Shown one piece after another: positions 21,540-31,593 of a DNA stretch of 64,000 nucleotides. Source of the stretch: Frankia casuarinae (GTDB lineage Bacteria; Actinomycetota; Actinomycetes; Frankiales; Frankiaceae); assembly GCF_000013345.1 (NCBI RefSeq), contig NC_007777.1:3782001-3846000 (forward strand), written 5' to 3'. The stretch's first letter is position 1. Every line of letters starts with the position of its first letter. A program made the translations under genes and the position numbers. Below the pieces are notes generated by a model. The model saw only the letters and a program-made list of their open reading frames with translations. It was not told the DNA's origin and did not search any database.

Positions 21540-22580
21540 CTATCCGCCGGCAGGTCCACCGCGGCCGCGGGGACCGCTCCCCGCGAGACCGTGGCCGCCC
21601 GGCACGCCGACCTCCACCGCCGGGGGCCTGTTCCCCCGCGTCCGCTCGTCCAGCGCGGCCTGACCCGCGGCCAGCAGAACGCTGGTGGGAACCACCTGCC
21701 CGGTGAAGTGCTCGACCTGCCCCACGGCCTGGGCGGCGAGGATCTCCAGGCCACCTGCGACCCGGGCACCGGCCCGGTAGGCCGCGGCGGCCAGCGCCGT
21801 GGGCCAGGGATGATAGAGCAGTTCTACGAGCTGGCAGGCTGGCGGCCACGGTCCGGTGGCGAGCCCGTCGGTCGCGCCGGCGGGCGTGGTGGAGATGACC
21901 AGATCCGGACCGGCAGGCAGGCCCGCGGCCAGCAGCTCCCAGGGCAGCGCGGTGACCTCGACGCCCAGCCGCGACCCGATCTCCGCCACCTCCGCCACGG
22001 CGGCGGGCCGGCGGGCGACGACGCCGAGGCGGGTGCAGCCCGCCGCGGCGACCGCCGCGACCGCGGCGCGGGCCGTGCCACCGGCACCGAGTACGAGCGG
22101 CTGGCCTGGGACCGCGCCGCGCATCACCCGGCGCAGCGCCATGCCGATGCCGTCCACGTCGGTGTTGTAGCCACGCAACCGGCCGGCGGGCCCGACGACG
22201 ACCGTGTTGACGGCGCCGATGACCGCCGCCGTCGCGTCCACCTCGTCGAGCAGGTCGAGCGCGACGGTCTTGAGCGGCATGGTCAGGGACAGCCCGACCC
22301 AGCCCGGATCCGTGCGGACCCGGGTGAGCATCGCGGCGAGCCCGGTCTCGTCGCAGTGCACGGCGGTGTACGTCACCGCGAGACCGAGCTTGGCGTAGGC
22401 GGCGGCATGCAGCAGCGGGGAGAGCGAATGGTCCACCGGTGCCCCGAGCACGGCGGCGCGGGTGGGGCCCGACGGCGGCGCGGTGGCCGCGACGGTCGCC
22501 GGCGGTTCCATGGGCCGACGACGGCACTCAGGGGGCCGACGGCGGGCCGGGGTAGTGCCGGCGGGAACGATCTCCGGCAC
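21540..22580 (-). CDS. aroE: Shikimate dehydrogenase
   Basis: Reduces 3-dehydroshikimate with NADPH. The substrate site HSLSPLLHAAAY, the catalytic Lys/Asp pair (SLTMPLK, and the Asp of GYNTDVDG) and the Gly-rich NADP loop LGAGGTARAAV are present. The start GTG at 22580 follows GAGGAGG at good spacing. At 346 residues it is longer than the usual 270-290, owing to a 35-residue N-terminal Arg/Pro-rich leader and a 40-residue Gly/Arg-rich C-terminal tail. It sits 51 nt downstream of mltG and 2 nt upstream of the prepilin peptidase. Confidence 0.93.
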   Translation of the reverse strand: MPEIVPAGTTPARRRPPECRRRPMEPPATVAATAPPSGPTRAAVLGAPVDHSLSPLLHAAAYAKLGLAVTYTAVHCDETGLAAMLTRVRTDPGWVGLSLTMPLKTVALDLLDEVDATAAVIGAVNTVVVGPAGRLRGYNTDVDGIGMALRRVMRGAVPGQPLVLGAGGTARAAVAAVAAAGCTRLGVVARRPAAVAEVAEIGSRLGVEVTALPWELLAAGLPAGPDLVISTTPAGATDGLATGPWPPACQLVELLYHPWPTALAAAAYRAGARVAGGLEILAAQAVGQVEHFTGQVVPTSVLLAAGQAALDERTRGNRPPAVEVGVPGGHGLAGSGPRGRGGPAGG

Positions 22581-22631
22581 TACCGGGCCCTCCTCATGCT
22601 TGCGGGCCTCATGCTCGCGGCTTCCCTCGCA

Positions 22632-23897
22632 CTACTCACGACCTCCTTCACGCCGGTACTGGGCCTCTGCCTGCTCCCACTCCCGCTCCGTGGTGGCGAA
22701 GACCGTCACCTTGCTCTGCGGCATGGAGACGAAATAGAACCACGATCCGTCGGCCGGTTCCAGTGCCGACCGCAGCGCCCAGACGCCGGGGTTGGAGATT
22801 GCGCCCGGCGGCAACCCTTTCACGGCCCGCGTGTTGTACGGGTTGTTCTGGGCGAGTTGTTCCTTGGTCAACGGCCCCTCGTACCCGTCCGTGGCGTAGC
22901 GGGTGGTCGAGTCCATGTCGAGCCGGCCAAATCTTCCCGATGTGTCCCTGAGCCGATTGTAGATCACCCGGGCCACCTTCGGACCCTCGTCGCGGTTGGC
23001 CACCTCCTTCTCGATGATCGAGGCGATGGTGACGATGTCCTTCGGCGGGACCCCGAGCGCGGCGGCCCTGCCCTCCAGATCGATCGCCGCGGTCTCCCGC
23101 TTGAAGCGGTCGACGAAGGAACGCAGCAACTGCTCGGGCGTGGCCCCGGGCACGAGGTCGTAGGTAGACGGGAAGAGATAGCCTTCCAGCAGGTTCGGCG
23201 GCGCGTAGGACGGCAGGCCCAGCTGGGCGGGGTTCTTCGCGATCGCCTCCAGGTCCGCCATCGACGTGCCCGGGAGGCGTTCATGCAGTGCTGTGAGGAC
23301 CTCACGGACGGTCATGCCCTCTTTGATGACGAACTTGAACGGCGCGGACGAGGCAGGGTCGAGCAGGGCCTCGAGCGCCGCGGCGGCGCTCATCCTGGTG
23401 TGCAGACGGTAGGTGCCCGGCTGGATGCCCAGCGACTTCGGATTCGCGGTGGCGGCCTTGACGAACGCGGCGACACTCGCGGTCACGTTCGCGTCGTGCA
23501 GCTCCCCGGCGATCTCCCGGGTACTCGCCCCGGCCGGGATCTGGACCATCGCGATGCCCTCGCCGGAGCCGGAGTAGTCGGCGGGCTCGCCAGCCGAGAT
23601 GTGCCCGACGACCTTCCCCACCCCGTAGATCCCCAGTCCCAGCAGGGCGGCGACCACGACAAGCACCGCGATGAGCTTCGGCAGCGCGCGACCGCGCCGG
23701 CCGCCGTCGGGACCGGGCTCGTCCCAGCCGCCGCCGTCGTCCCAGGCGCGGTGGTCCCAGTCGACCCCGGCACGGTCGTCCGGGTACTGATCATCGGCGT
23801 AGTGTTCATCCGAGTAACGATCACCGCGCTGGCGGGCCCGACGGCGACGCGAGTAGGGGTCCTCGTCGAGCATCTCGTCGAGGTCGCCGCCGGTCAC
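22632..23897 (-). CDS. mltG: Endolytic murein transglycosylase MltG (YceG family)
   Basis: Membrane-anchored lytic transglycosylase that cuts nascent peptidoglycan strands. A charged cytosolic tail of about 70 residues (many Arg, Asp, Tyr) precedes one transmembrane helix (KLIAVLVVVAALLGLGIYGV), a LysM-like domain (VQIPAGASTREIAGEL), and the YceG domain with LLEGYLFPSTYDL and the catalytic Glu in ASIIEKEVAN; the C-terminal NNPYNTR and GLPPGAISNPG motifs are intact. The GTG at 23897 overlaps the ruvX stop as GTGA and gives 421 residues; the open frame beyond it is unlikely to be used. Confidence 0.94.
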   Translation of the reverse strand: MTGGDLDEMLDEDPYSRRRRARQRGDRYSDEHYADDQYPDDRAGVDWDHRAWDDGGGWDEPGPDGGRRGRALPKLIAVLVVVAALLGLGIYGVGKVVGHISAGEPADYSGSGEGIAMVQIPAGASTREIAGELHDANVTASVAAFVKAATANPKSLGIQPGTYRLHTRMSAAAALEALLDPASSAPFKFVIKEGMTVREVLTALHERLPGTSMADLEAIAKNPAQLGLPSYAPPNLLEGYLFPSTYDLVPGATPEQLLRSFVDRFKRETAAIDLEGRAAALGVPPKDIVTIASIIEKEVANRDEGPKVARVIYNRLRDTSGRFGRLDMDSTTRYATDGYEGPLTKEQLAQNNPYNTRAVKGLPPGAISNPGVWALRSALEPADGSWFYFVSMPQSKVTVFATTEREWEQAEAQYRREGGRE

Positions 23898-24502
23898 CTC
23901 TCGTCCGACGGCGGGACAACACCGTCCGGAGCCCGGGGGCCGTCTCTCGGAGCCCGGACCACGCCGTCCGGACCCGCGGCCGGGGCGGCACACCCGATCA
24001 CGCCGGGCGCGGCGCTCCCCCGGCGGCTGTCCAGGTCGTGCTGCAGGATCTGCACGGCTGCCTCCTGATCCACGAGACTCCGGCGGGCACGCGAACGAAC
24101 GCCACGCTCGGCCATCCTGCGATGAGCCGCAACCGTGGTGAGCCGCTCGTCCACAAAACGCACGGGGACGGGTGCGATCCGCTCGGCGAGTACCTCGGCG
24201 TACTGCCGCACCAGCCGGACCGCCCGGCCTTCCTGCCCGGACATCTGTCTGGGCAGGCCGACCACGACCTCTACAGCCTGCCGCTCCCGGACGATGAGGA
24301 CGAGCTGATCTATGTCCGCATTACCCCGTCTGTCCCTGGCCAGGGTAGTCACCGGAACCGCGAGCACGCCGCCCGGGTCGCTCGCGGCGACCCCGACCCG
24401 CACCGAGCCGACATCGACCCCGATCCGCACCCCGGGCCGAGAATCCCCGGGCCGAGAATCCCCGGGCCGAGAATCCCCGGGCCGGGAGCCCGAGCCGCTC
24501 AC
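23894..24502 (-). CDS. ruvX: Putative pre-16S rRNA nuclease RuvX/YqgF
   Basis: RNase H-fold protein thought to process 16S rRNA ends, once named Holliday junction resolvase. Core motifs: [18 protein letters not shown] (first catalytic Asp), [26 protein letters not shown] and the final Asp region [17 protein letters not shown] repetitive N-terminus (SRPGD three times) precedes the core, and a Pro/Asp-rich tail of about 45 residues follows it. Its ATG overlaps the alaS stop by 4 nt, and its end overlaps mltG, so the three genes are coupled. Confidence 0.94.
   Translation of the reverse strand: MSGSGSRPGDSRPGDSRPGDSRPGVRIGVDVGSVRVGVAASDPGGVLAVPVTTLARDRRGNADIDQLVLIVRERQAVEVVVGLPRQMSGQEGRAVRLVRQYAEVLAERIAPVPVRFVDERLTTVAAHRRMAERGVRSRARRSLVDQEAAVQILQHDLDSRRGSAAPGVIGCAAPAAGPDGVVRAPRDGPRAPDGVVPPSDER
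24432..24476. repeat. 15-bp tandem repeat, 3 units, in ruvX N-terminus
   Basis: Three perfect units of ccgggccgagaatcc and a partial fourth encode the SRPGD pentapeptides at the start of RuvX. The frame is kept. Confidence 0.96.
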
Positions 24503-27153
24503 CGCGAGGCGTGCTCGGCCACCAGCCCCCGCAGCCTGGCGAACACCGCCGGCACCAGCTGTGGGTTCCCCCCGCCGCCCTGGGCCACGTCCGGCTTGCC
24601 GCCACCCTTGCCACCCAGGCTCGCCCAGGACTGCCGCACCAGGTCACCGGCGCGCAGCCCCCGGCCGCGCGCGGCGTCGTCGGTCACCACGACGATCGAC
24701 GACCCGTCGGCCTTGGCCACGGCGACGACGGCGGGCCGCCCCGCCAGCCGCCCACGCACGTCCAGCGCCAGCAGCCGCACGTCGTCGGGGGCGGTGCCGG
24801 CGGGCACCTCGGCGGTGACCACGGCGACGCCAGCCACCTCCTCGGCACCCTCGGCCAGCGCCCCGGCCCCGGCGAGTACCGCGGCGGCCCGCAGTCGTTC
24901 CAGCTCCCGCTCGGCGTCGCGCAGCCGGCCGACGATGTCGGTGACCCGGTCCACCAGCTCATCCGGACGGGCCTTCAGCGCGGTGGACAGCTGCGACACC
25001 AGGAGATGCTCGCGCGCCAGGTAGCGGAAGGCGTCGAGGCCGACCAGCCCCTCGACTCGGCGGGTGCCCGCGGAGATCGACGCCTCCGACAGCAGCTTCA
25101 CCGCGCCGAGCTGCGCGGAGCTCGCGACGTGCGTGCCACCGCACAGCTCGCGGGCGTAGTCGCCCACGTCGACGACCCGCACGGCGTCGCCGTACTTCTC
25201 GCCGAACAGCGCCATCGCGCCGAGCCGGCGGGCCTCCTCCTGCGTGGTTACGAAAGCCCGCACCGGCAGGTCACGCAGGGCAACCTCGTTGATCTCGTCC
25301 TCGACGTCGGCGAGCACCGACGGCGGCACCGCGCCGAGGGCGTGGAAGTCGAACCGCAGCCGGCCCGGGGAGTTCAGCGAACCGGCCTGGGTCGCGCCCT
25401 CGCCCAGCGCGCGACGGAACGCGGTGTGCACGAGATGGGTGGCGGTGTGCGACCGGGACACCGCGCGGCGACGATCGGCATCCACCTCCGCGAACACCTC
25501 CACGCCGAGCCGCAGCTCGCCGCCGAGCACCCGCACCCGGTGCAGGACCAGGTCGGGCACGGGCCGCTGGACGTCGAGCACCTCGACCTCGCCGCCGTCG
25601 AAACGCAGCCGACCGAGGTCGGGCTCCTGGCCGCCGCTCTCGGCGTAGAAGGGGGTCGCGTCGAGCACGACCCCGACCTCGGTGTCCTCCCCCGCCGCCG
25701 CCAGCCCCGCGCCGTCGGCGATGCCGACGAGGCCCACCACGCCGGAGGTCCGGCTGAGCTCCTCGTACCCGGTGAAGGTCGTCGGGCCGGAACGGGCCAG
25801 GATCGGCCGGAACGCGGACAGGTCGACGTTGCCGATCCGCCGCGCGGCCCGGTCCGCCTTCGCGGCCTGCCGCTGGCGGTCCATCAGCCGGCGGAAACCC
25901 GCCTCGTCAACGGAAAGGCCCGCCTCAGCGGCCATCTCCAGTGTCAGGTCGATCGGGAAGCCGTAGGTGTCGTGCAGCTTGAAGGCCGCCTCGCCGCCCA
26001 GCGTGGTCGAGCCCAGGGATCGGGCCTGGCGCGCCGCGGTGTCGAAGATCGTGGTACCGGTGCGCAGCGTCTCGGCGAACGCCTGCTCCTCCGCGACGGC
26101 GACCCCGGTGATCGTCTCGGCATTGTCGAGCAGTTCGGGGTAGATCGTCCCCATCGCCGACCCGACGACCGCGAACAGCTCGCTCATCACCGGCTCGTGG
26201 GCACCGAGCAACCGGGCGTTACGGATCGCCCGGCGCAGCATGCGGCGCAGCACGTAGCCGCGCCCCTCGTTGGAGGGGACGACGCCGTCGGAGATCAGCA
26301 TCGCGGCGGTGCGGGTGTGGTCGGCGATCACTCGCAACCGCACGTCATCGGCGGGGTCCGCGCCGTAGCGCCGCCCGGTCAGCCGGCCGGCGGCGTCGAG
26401 CACCGGCCGGGAGATGTCGATCTCGTAGAGGTTGTCGACACCCTGGAGGATGGTCGCCATCCGCTCCAGGCCCATCCCGGTGTCGATGTTGCGGGCCGGC
26501 AACTCACGCTCGATCGGATAGTCGTACCCGGCGCCCTCGCCCCGCTCGTACTGCATGAAGACGAGGTTCCAGACCTCGAGGTAGCGCTCCTCGTCCGCGA
26601 TCGGACCGCCCTCACGGCCATAGGCGCAGCCGCGGTCGAAGTAGATCTCGCTGCACGGCCCGCACGGCCCGGGCACGCCCATCGACCAGAAGTTGTCCTC
26701 CTTGCCGCGGCGCTGGATGCGCTCGGCGGGCAGCAGCTTGCGCCAGATCCCCTCGGCCTCGTCGTCGTCGAGGTAGACCGTCGCCCACAGGTCGTCGGCC
26801 TTGAAGCCGAACCCTTCGGTGAGCAGCTCGAAGGCGAACGGGATCGCCTCGGCCTTGAAATAGTCGCCGAACGAGAAGTTGCCGCACATCTGGAAGAAGG
26901 AGGCGTGCCGCGCGGTGTGCCCGACATTCTCGATGTCGACCGTCCGGACACATTTCTGCACGCTGGCCGCCCGCGGCCACGGCGCCGGGAGATCCCCGAG
27001 AAAATAGGGCTTGAAAGGCACCATGCCGGCGTTGACCAGCAGCAACGTCGGATCCTGGGCCACCAGTGAGGCGCTCGGGACGACGGTGTGCCCGCGCCGG
27101 GCGAAGTGGTTGAGAAAGCGGCTACGGATCTCGGCCGTGTCCATCGGGTTCAC
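24499..27153 (-). CDS. alaS: Alanine-tRNA ligase
   Basis: Class II synthetase with the catalytic domain ([17 protein letters not shown] motif 1 region, then [15 protein letters not shown], then [15 protein letters not shown]), an editing domain with the zinc motif HTATHLVH and [13 protein letters not shown], and a C-terminal coiled and DHHA1 region ending [15 protein letters not shown], which is the conserved glycine-rich terminus. The 884-residue length is normal. The start is GTG at 27153 or ATG at 27144 ([10 protein letters not shown]), the latter matching the family. It heads the coupled set alaS-ruvX-mltG. Confidence 0.97.
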   Translation of the reverse strand: MNPMDTAEIRSRFLNHFARRGHTVVPSASLVAQDPTLLLVNAGMVPFKPYFLGDLPAPWPRAASVQKCVRTVDIENVGHTARHASFFQMCGNFSFGDYFKAEAIPFAFELLTEGFGFKADDLWATVYLDDDEAEGIWRKLLPAERIQRRGKEDNFWSMGVPGPCGPCSEIYFDRGCAYGREGGPIADEERYLEVWNLVFMQYERGEGAGYDYPIERELPARNIDTGMGLERMATILQGVDNLYEIDISRPVLDAAGRLTGRRYGADPADDVRLRVIADHTRTAAMLISDGVVPSNEGRGYVLRRMLRRAIRNARLLGAHEPVMSELFAVVGSAMGTIYPELLDNAETITGVAVAEEQAFAETLRTGTTIFDTAARQARSLGSTTLGGEAAFKLHDTYGFPIDLTLEMAAEAGLSVDEAGFRRLMDRQRQAAKADRAARRIGNVDLSAFRPILARSGPTTFTGYEELSRTSGVVGLVGIADGAGLAAAGEDTEVGVVLDATPFYAESGGQEPDLGRLRFDGGEVEVLDVQRPVPDLVLHRVRVLGGELRLGVEVFAEVDADRRRAVSRSHTATHLVHTAFRRALGEGATQAGSLNSPGRLRFDFHALGAVPPSVLADVEDEINEVALRDLPVRAFVTTQEEARRLGAMALFGEKYGDAVRVVDVGDYARELCGGTHVASSAQLGAVKLLSEASISAGTRRVEGLVGLDAFRYLAREHLLVSQLSTALKARPDELVDRVTDIVGRLRDAERELERLRAAAVLAGAGALAEGAEEVAGVAVVTAEVPAGTAPDDVRLLALDVRGRLAGRPAVVAVAKADGSSIVVVTDDAARGRGLRAGDLVRQSWASLGGKGGGKPDVAQGGGGNPQLVPAVFARLRGLVAEHASR

Positions 27154-27267
27154 GTCGTCCAGACTCGTGGGAAGAGGTTCGACATCCCGGGGTGGCGTGC
27201 TGTGGTCGGGCGCGCCTTCCGGGCTGCGGTGAGGGCGGGTGCCCCCGGCCCGCGGGCAAGGGAGTCC

Positions 27268-27624
27268 TCAGGGCCGCCGGGCGCCGGGGACGAGCCGCAT
27301 CGTGCGTTCGGCGTCGTCGAGGTCAGCGGGGTAACGCGGCGCGCCGGAGCCGGCGACCCGCGCCGCGGTGTCCCGGGGCGGGGCAGCCCCGACCGCGTCG
27401 CCTCGATCCGCTTCGTCCGGATCACCGTCGAGGCCGAGCGCGACACGGATCTCCTCCTCCCGCTCGGCCGCGGCCTCGCGCACGTCCGCGAGGAACTCCT
27501 GTACCGACTGTACGAGAGAGCCGGCCAGACTCGTCGGTGTCAGGGAGGCTGCGGCCTTAGCCACCTGGCGCACCACCACGACGCCGGCCGCCGCCCCGAA
27601 AGCGAGATAGAAGATCCTCGACAT
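27268..27624 (-). CDS. Small membrane-associated protein, DUF6167-like
   Basis: 118 residues, function unknown. The N-terminus is a single hydrophobic segment (YLAFGAAAGVVVVRQVA), followed by a short amphipathic helix (SLAGSLVQSVQEFLADVREAAAEREEE) and a disordered Asp/Arg-rich tail. I recall such proteins (DUF6167) next to alaS in Streptomyces and other actinobacteria; that family name is from memory. The start codon follows the stop of the DUF948 gene directly, so the two are certainly cotranscribed. Confidence 0.7.
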   Translation of the reverse strand: MSRIFYLAFGAAAGVVVVRQVAKAAASLTPTSLAGSLVQSVQEFLADVREAAAEREEEIRVALGLDGDPDEADRGDAVGAAPPRDTAARVAGSGAPRYPADLDDAERTMRLVPGARRP

Positions 27625-28155
27625 CTACCGGCCTCCCCGACGCCCGCCCGCCGCGCCGGCGGCCGTGGACACCGACGGGGTCTTCTCGCCCGCGGGCTGC
27701 GGGCCGCCGCGCCCGGCCGGCCGCCGCGCCGCCTTCTCGGCCTTCATCTGGGCCGTCACCCGGGACTCGACCTCCGAGCGGGTCCGCTTGGCCGCCGCCT
27801 TGCGCACGCCGTAGCTGAACGCCGCGACGCGCACCATCGGGCCGCCGAGCGTCGCCGCGAACAACGACGTCAGCGAGGAGACGTTGGTCGTGATCGACTG
27901 CACGTTCGCCGTGATCGCGTCGACCCGGTCGAGTTCCTTGTTGACATGCGAGAGCGCCAGATTGACCTCGTCGACCGTCGCGCCGGCCTGCCTGACCCGG
28001 GCGGTTCCCTCGTCGAGGGCGAGACCGGTCTGACGTACCCGGGCCGCGGCCTCATCGAAGATCTTACCGAGCTTGAGCAGGACGTAACAGCCGAAGAGGA
28101 CGAGCACCGCGAACGCGCCCGACGCGATCAGGCCCGCGACCGCACCACCGGACAT
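27625..28155 (-). CDS. DUF948-family membrane protein
   Basis: 176-residue protein with one N-terminal transmembrane helix (GLIASGAFAVLVLFGCYVLLKLG, shown in part as LIASGAFAVLVLFGCYVLL) followed by a long coiled-coil-like stretch rich in Val, Asp, Thr and Asn, as in DUF948 proteins resembling methyl-accepting or t-SNARE helices, then a basic tail. The ATG at 28155 has GGAG 8 nt upstream; the open frame to 28278 is not needed. Function unknown; it pairs with the following small protein upstream of alaS in many actinobacteria. Confidence 0.8.
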   Translation of the reverse strand: MSGGAVAGLIASGAFAVLVLFGCYVLLKLGKIFDEAAARVRQTGLALDEGTARVRQAGATVDEVNLALSHVNKELDRVDAITANVQSITTNVSSLTSLFAATLGGPMVRVAAFSYGVRKAAAKRTRSEVESRVTAQMKAEKAARRPAGRGGPQPAGEKTPSVSTAAGAAGGRRGGR

Positions 28156-28299
28156 ATGTGCTCCTGCCTCCATCGTCGTTGGGCCGGTCCCACCCCACCC
28201 GATTCGATCCGCCGTGCCGCGGGCGCCACCCAGCCGACGCTCCTGGAGTGACCTTACCGAGACGGCTACCGGGGCCACGGGTAGCCCCCACGAGAGGAG

Positions 28300-29859
28300 T
28301 CAGGACGGCGAGGAGGGCGGTGGGGAGGGCGGTGGGGACGAGCCCGGGGACGGCGGTGGGTCACCGCGCACGACGCCACGCAGCTCATGGACCCGATCGG
28401 CCGCGCGGCGCTCGAAGCCGTTACCGCTCGGCTGGTAGTAGTCGGTCGAGGTCAGCCCGTCCGGCGGGTACTGCTGACGCACGACGTTGCCGGGGGCCTC
28501 GTGCGGGTACCGGTAGCCCGCGCCGTGGCCGACCCGCCGCGCGCCGCGGTAGTGGGCGTCGCGCAGATGCGCGGGCACCGGTCCGGCCCGCCCGGCACGA
28601 ACATCCGAGGTGGCGGCGTCGATCGCCCGGATCACCGCGTTCGACTTGGGCGCCAGCGCCAGGTGGATGACCGCCTGCGCGAGCGCCAGGCGGGCCTCGG
28701 GCAGGCCAACGAACTCCAGCGCCTGACTGGCCGCGACCGCGACACCGAGCGCGCCCGGATCGGCCATGCCAATATCCTCACTGGCAAGGATGATCATCCT
28801 CCGGGCGACGAACCGGGGATCCTCGCCGGCCTCCAGCATCCGCGCGAGGTAGTGGAGGGCCGCGTCGACGTCGCCGCCCCGCATCGACTTGATGAAGGCA
28901 CTGATCACGTCGTAGTGCTGGTCCCCGGACCGGTCGTAGCGCACTGCGGCTCGGTTGACGGCCCGCTCCAGCAGGTCGAGATCGAGCCGTGGCCGCGGGT
29001 TGACGAACGCCTCGGCGTCTGCCCCGGCATCGGCACCCGCTCCGGCCTTCCCACCCGGTCCGGACTCGCACTCATGGGCTTCGAGCAGCGCCTCGGCCCC
29101 GGCCTCCAGGGTGGTGAGGGCCCGGCGGGCGTCACCTCCGGCAAGGCGGACCACGTGCTCGCGGGCCTCGTCGGACACCGACAGCCGCCCGTCGTACCCA
29201 CGCGGGTCGCGCAGCGCCCGGGTCAGCACCCCGCGGATGTCGTCGTCGGTCAGCGGCTCCAGCGTCAGCAGCAACGACCGGGACAGCAGGGGGCTGACCA
29301 CGGAGAAGAAGGGGTTCTCGGTGGTGGCGGCGACCAGAGTGACCCAGCCGCGCTCGACCGAGGGCAGCAGCGCGTCCTGCTGCGTCCGGGTGAACCGGTG
29401 CACCTCGTCGATGAACAGCACCGTGCGCGCACCGGACGTTGACAGCGTCTCGCGAGCCTCGTCGATGACGGCGCGGACATCCTTCACGCCGGCGGTGACC
29501 GCGGACAACTCCCGAAAGCGTCGCCCGGTCGCCCTCGACACGATGTGCGCCAGCGTGGTCTTGCCGGTGCCGGGCGGTCCCCACAGCACGACCGAGGTGG
29601 TTGCGCCCCCCTCGACCAGCCGGCGCAGCGGGCTTCCCGGCCCGAGTAGATGCCGCTGGCCCACGACCTCGTCCAGGGTCCGTGGCCGCAGCCGGGCGGC
29701 GAGCGGAGCCGCGCGGTCCACCCCCGGACCGCCGCCACGCCGATCCCGGAGAGCGGCGAACCCCGAGGCGGAGCGGGACGCCGTCCCGGCCTCCGACGCG
29801 TCGGACGCCCCGGCACCAGCCCCGGCACCATCGGAGAGATCGGCGTCGAACAGGCTCAC
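28300..29859 (-). CDS. rarA: Replication-associated recombination protein RarA (MgsA family AAA+ ATPase)
   Basis: AAA+ ATPase related to clamp loaders, acting at stalled replication forks. The N-terminal 55 residues are Ala/Ser/Gly-rich; then come [19 protein letters not shown], Walker [14 protein letters not shown], Walker [12 protein letters not shown], sensor 1 AATTENPFF and the arginine-finger region. The C-terminal MgsA domain ([26 protein letters not shown], in outline) ends with [10 protein letters not shown]. An acidic Ala/Gly insertion ([13 protein letters not shown]) interrupts the middle and a poly-Pro/Ser tail ends the protein, making 519 residues. It is the first gene of the minus-strand core block. 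Confidence 0.95.
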   Translation of the reverse strand: MSLFDADLSDGAGAGAGASDASEAGTASRSASGFAALRDRRGGGPGVDRAAPLAARLRPRTLDEVVGQRHLLGPGSPLRRLVEGGATTSVVLWGPPGTGKTTLAHIVSRATGRRFRELSAVTAGVKDVRAVIDEARETLSTSGARTVLFIDEVHRFTRTQQDALLPSVERGWVTLVAATTENPFFSVVSPLLSRSLLLTLEPLTDDDIRGVLTRALRDPRGYDGRLSVSDEAREHVVRLAGGDARRALTTLEAGAEALLEAHECESGPGGKAGAGADAGADAEAFVNPRPRLDLDLLERAVNRAAVRYDRSGDQHYDVISAFIKSMRGGDVDAALHYLARMLEAGEDPRFVARRMIILASEDIGMADPGALGVAVAASQALEFVGLPEARLALAQAVIHLALAPKSNAVIRAIDAATSDVRAGRAGPVPAHLRDAHYRGARRVGHGAGYRYPHEAPGNVVRQQYPPDGLTSTDYYQPSGNGFERRAADRVHELRGVVRGDPPPSPGSSPPPSPPPSSPS

Positions 29860-30471
29860 CCGTTCACCGTACGACCGTCGTACGACCGCTGGGAGGCACG
29901 ATCAGCCCGGAGCACGGCAGACGGCGGCCTCCGACGGCGGCCTCCGACGGCGGCTCACCGAAGCAGGCATATTACATACAACGGTATAAGTGTCTTAAAT
30001 TGGCCCTTAAGCCTACGCCCATTCCCCCGACCACACTCGGACCACCAGAGCTTCATTGCCGATGCACCGGAACGCGGCCAATGCGCCGGAACGCGCGGCG
30101 AACGGGTAGTGCACCGCGCGCCATCCGGAACAATCCCCCGAGAGACCACGCTTCGTTCACGTCGGACACCGGACCTCAATGGCGCGCGTATTATCATTCA
30201 GCTAGTCCGTTCAGCTGCTCGACTGAGCACATGTGCCGCCTTCGTGGTAATGCACGGTGTTCCGGACGGAACCGCGCCCGAAACCAGGCCGGGAACCGGG
30301 CCGGATTACGAAATCGCCCTGACCAGCCCAGATCGCAACGACGGGCTACCGCCCCTCACCCGGGGCGGGTGCCCGCAGAACCCACCCTCGCCACGGCACA
30401 GCCACACCACACCGTCAGAACCGACCAGCTCACCCGGAGACCGAAACCCTGCCCCGGAGAGGTGTCATCCG
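29860..30471. other. Gene-free region between rarA and the GntR regulator
   Basis: No convincing gene. It includes an AT-richer patch (29,965-30,010) and a 13-bp doublet (acggcggcctccg at 29921-29946). It must contain the divergent promoters of rarA and the regulator, but I cannot point to exact sites. Confidence 0.55.
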
Positions 30472-31494
30472 ATGACCGTGCTACAGCCGCCCCGCGCCCT
30501 CGGAAACCGTGCCGCCGCATCACGCGGGCACCGCTTCGACAAGAACAGCGCGATACCCGAAGCTCCGATCGCATCAGCCGAGCCGACCGGGCATCCGGTT
30601 CGGCTGGCCCGCCCGGGGGAGACGGACGACCGCGAGTCGCGCCCCGCCCGGGACACCACCACGACAATCACCCGAACCGGCACCCCCGGCATCGGCGGCA
30701 TCACCGCCACCGGCCCCGGCCACCCCCTGCCCACCCCCCTGCTAGCCACCAACCGCGTCGGCCAACACGTCCGCGTCCCCAAGACCGCCGAACTCGTCGC
30801 CGCCCACCTACGCCGCCAGATCGTCCGCGGCGAACTCCAAGAAGGCGACGCCCTACCCCCCGAAGCCGTCCTCATGGAACAGTTCGGCGTCTCCCGCCCC
30901 ACCCTGCGCGAAGCCTTCCGCGTCCTCGAATCCGAAGCCCTCATCTCCGTCCGCCGCGGCGCCCACGGCGGCGCCCGCGTCCACACCCCCAACGGCGACG
31001 TCGCCGCCCGCTACACCGCCCTCGTCCTCGAACACCGCCACACCACCCTCGCCGACATCCACACCGCCCACACCCACCTCGAACCCACCGCCATCCGCCT
31101 CCTCGCCACCACCGCCACCGACCACACCCTGACCACCCTCACCGCCCACCTCACCGCCACCGACCACGCCCTGACCACCCCCACCCCCGACCCCACCGAC
31201 ATCCACACCCGCCACCTGCGCTTCCACACCCTGCTGCTCGACACCACCACCAACCACACCCTCACCATGATCACCAGCATGCTCCGGCACATCCTCGACG
31301 CCACCACCCCCGACACCCCCACCCCCATCCCCGACCTGCCAACCCTGCGCCACCAGCACACCACCCACCACCAGCTCCTCACCCACCTCACCCAGCACGA
31401 CCCCGACGCCGCCGAAACCCTCTGGCGCCACCACCTCACCACCACCCCCCACACCCCCCACCAACCCACCACCCCCCTCGACCTCCTCGGCTGA
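30472..31494 (+). CDS. FadR-subfamily GntR transcriptional regulator (FCD ligand domain)
   Basis: Ligand-responsive DNA-binding regulator. The ATG at 30472 follows GGAGAGG. About 100 low-complexity residues precede the winged helix (TAELVAAHLRRQIVRGELQE, LPPEAVLMEQFGVSRPTLREAFRVLE, residues about 105-170). The FCD domain follows, with possible metal and ligand residues in TRHLRFHTLLLD and TTHHQLLTHL, then WRHHL. From about codon 65 nearly every codon ends in C, and the FCD domain is rich in Thr, His and Asp (TTTPHTPHQPTTP). This composition is unlike neighbouring genes. The ligand is unknown; gltX follows after 99 nt but need not be a target. Confidence 0.85.
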   Translation: MTVLQPPRALGNRAAASRGHRFDKNSAIPEAPIASAEPTGHPVRLARPGETDDRESRPARDTTTTITRTGTPGIGGITATGPGHPLPTPLLATNRVGQHVRVPKTAELVAAHLRRQIVRGELQEGDALPPEAVLMEQFGVSRPTLREAFRVLESEALISVRRGAHGGARVHTPNGDVAARYTALVLEHRHTTLADIHTAHTHLEPTAIRLLATTATDHTLTTLTAHLTATDHALTTPTPDPTDIHTRHLRFHTLLLDTTTNHTLTMITSMLRHILDATTPDTPTPIPDLPTLRHQHTTHHQLLTHLTQHDPDAAETLWRHHLTTTPHTPHQPTTPLDLLG

Positions 31495-31593
31495 GCAGGG
31501 GCGTAGCCGGCCGCCCGGGAGACCGATTCCGCGGCCGGTCACCATCGGCCCACGCCCGGTTCGCCCGTCGAGATCCGCTGTACGCTGCGCGGC

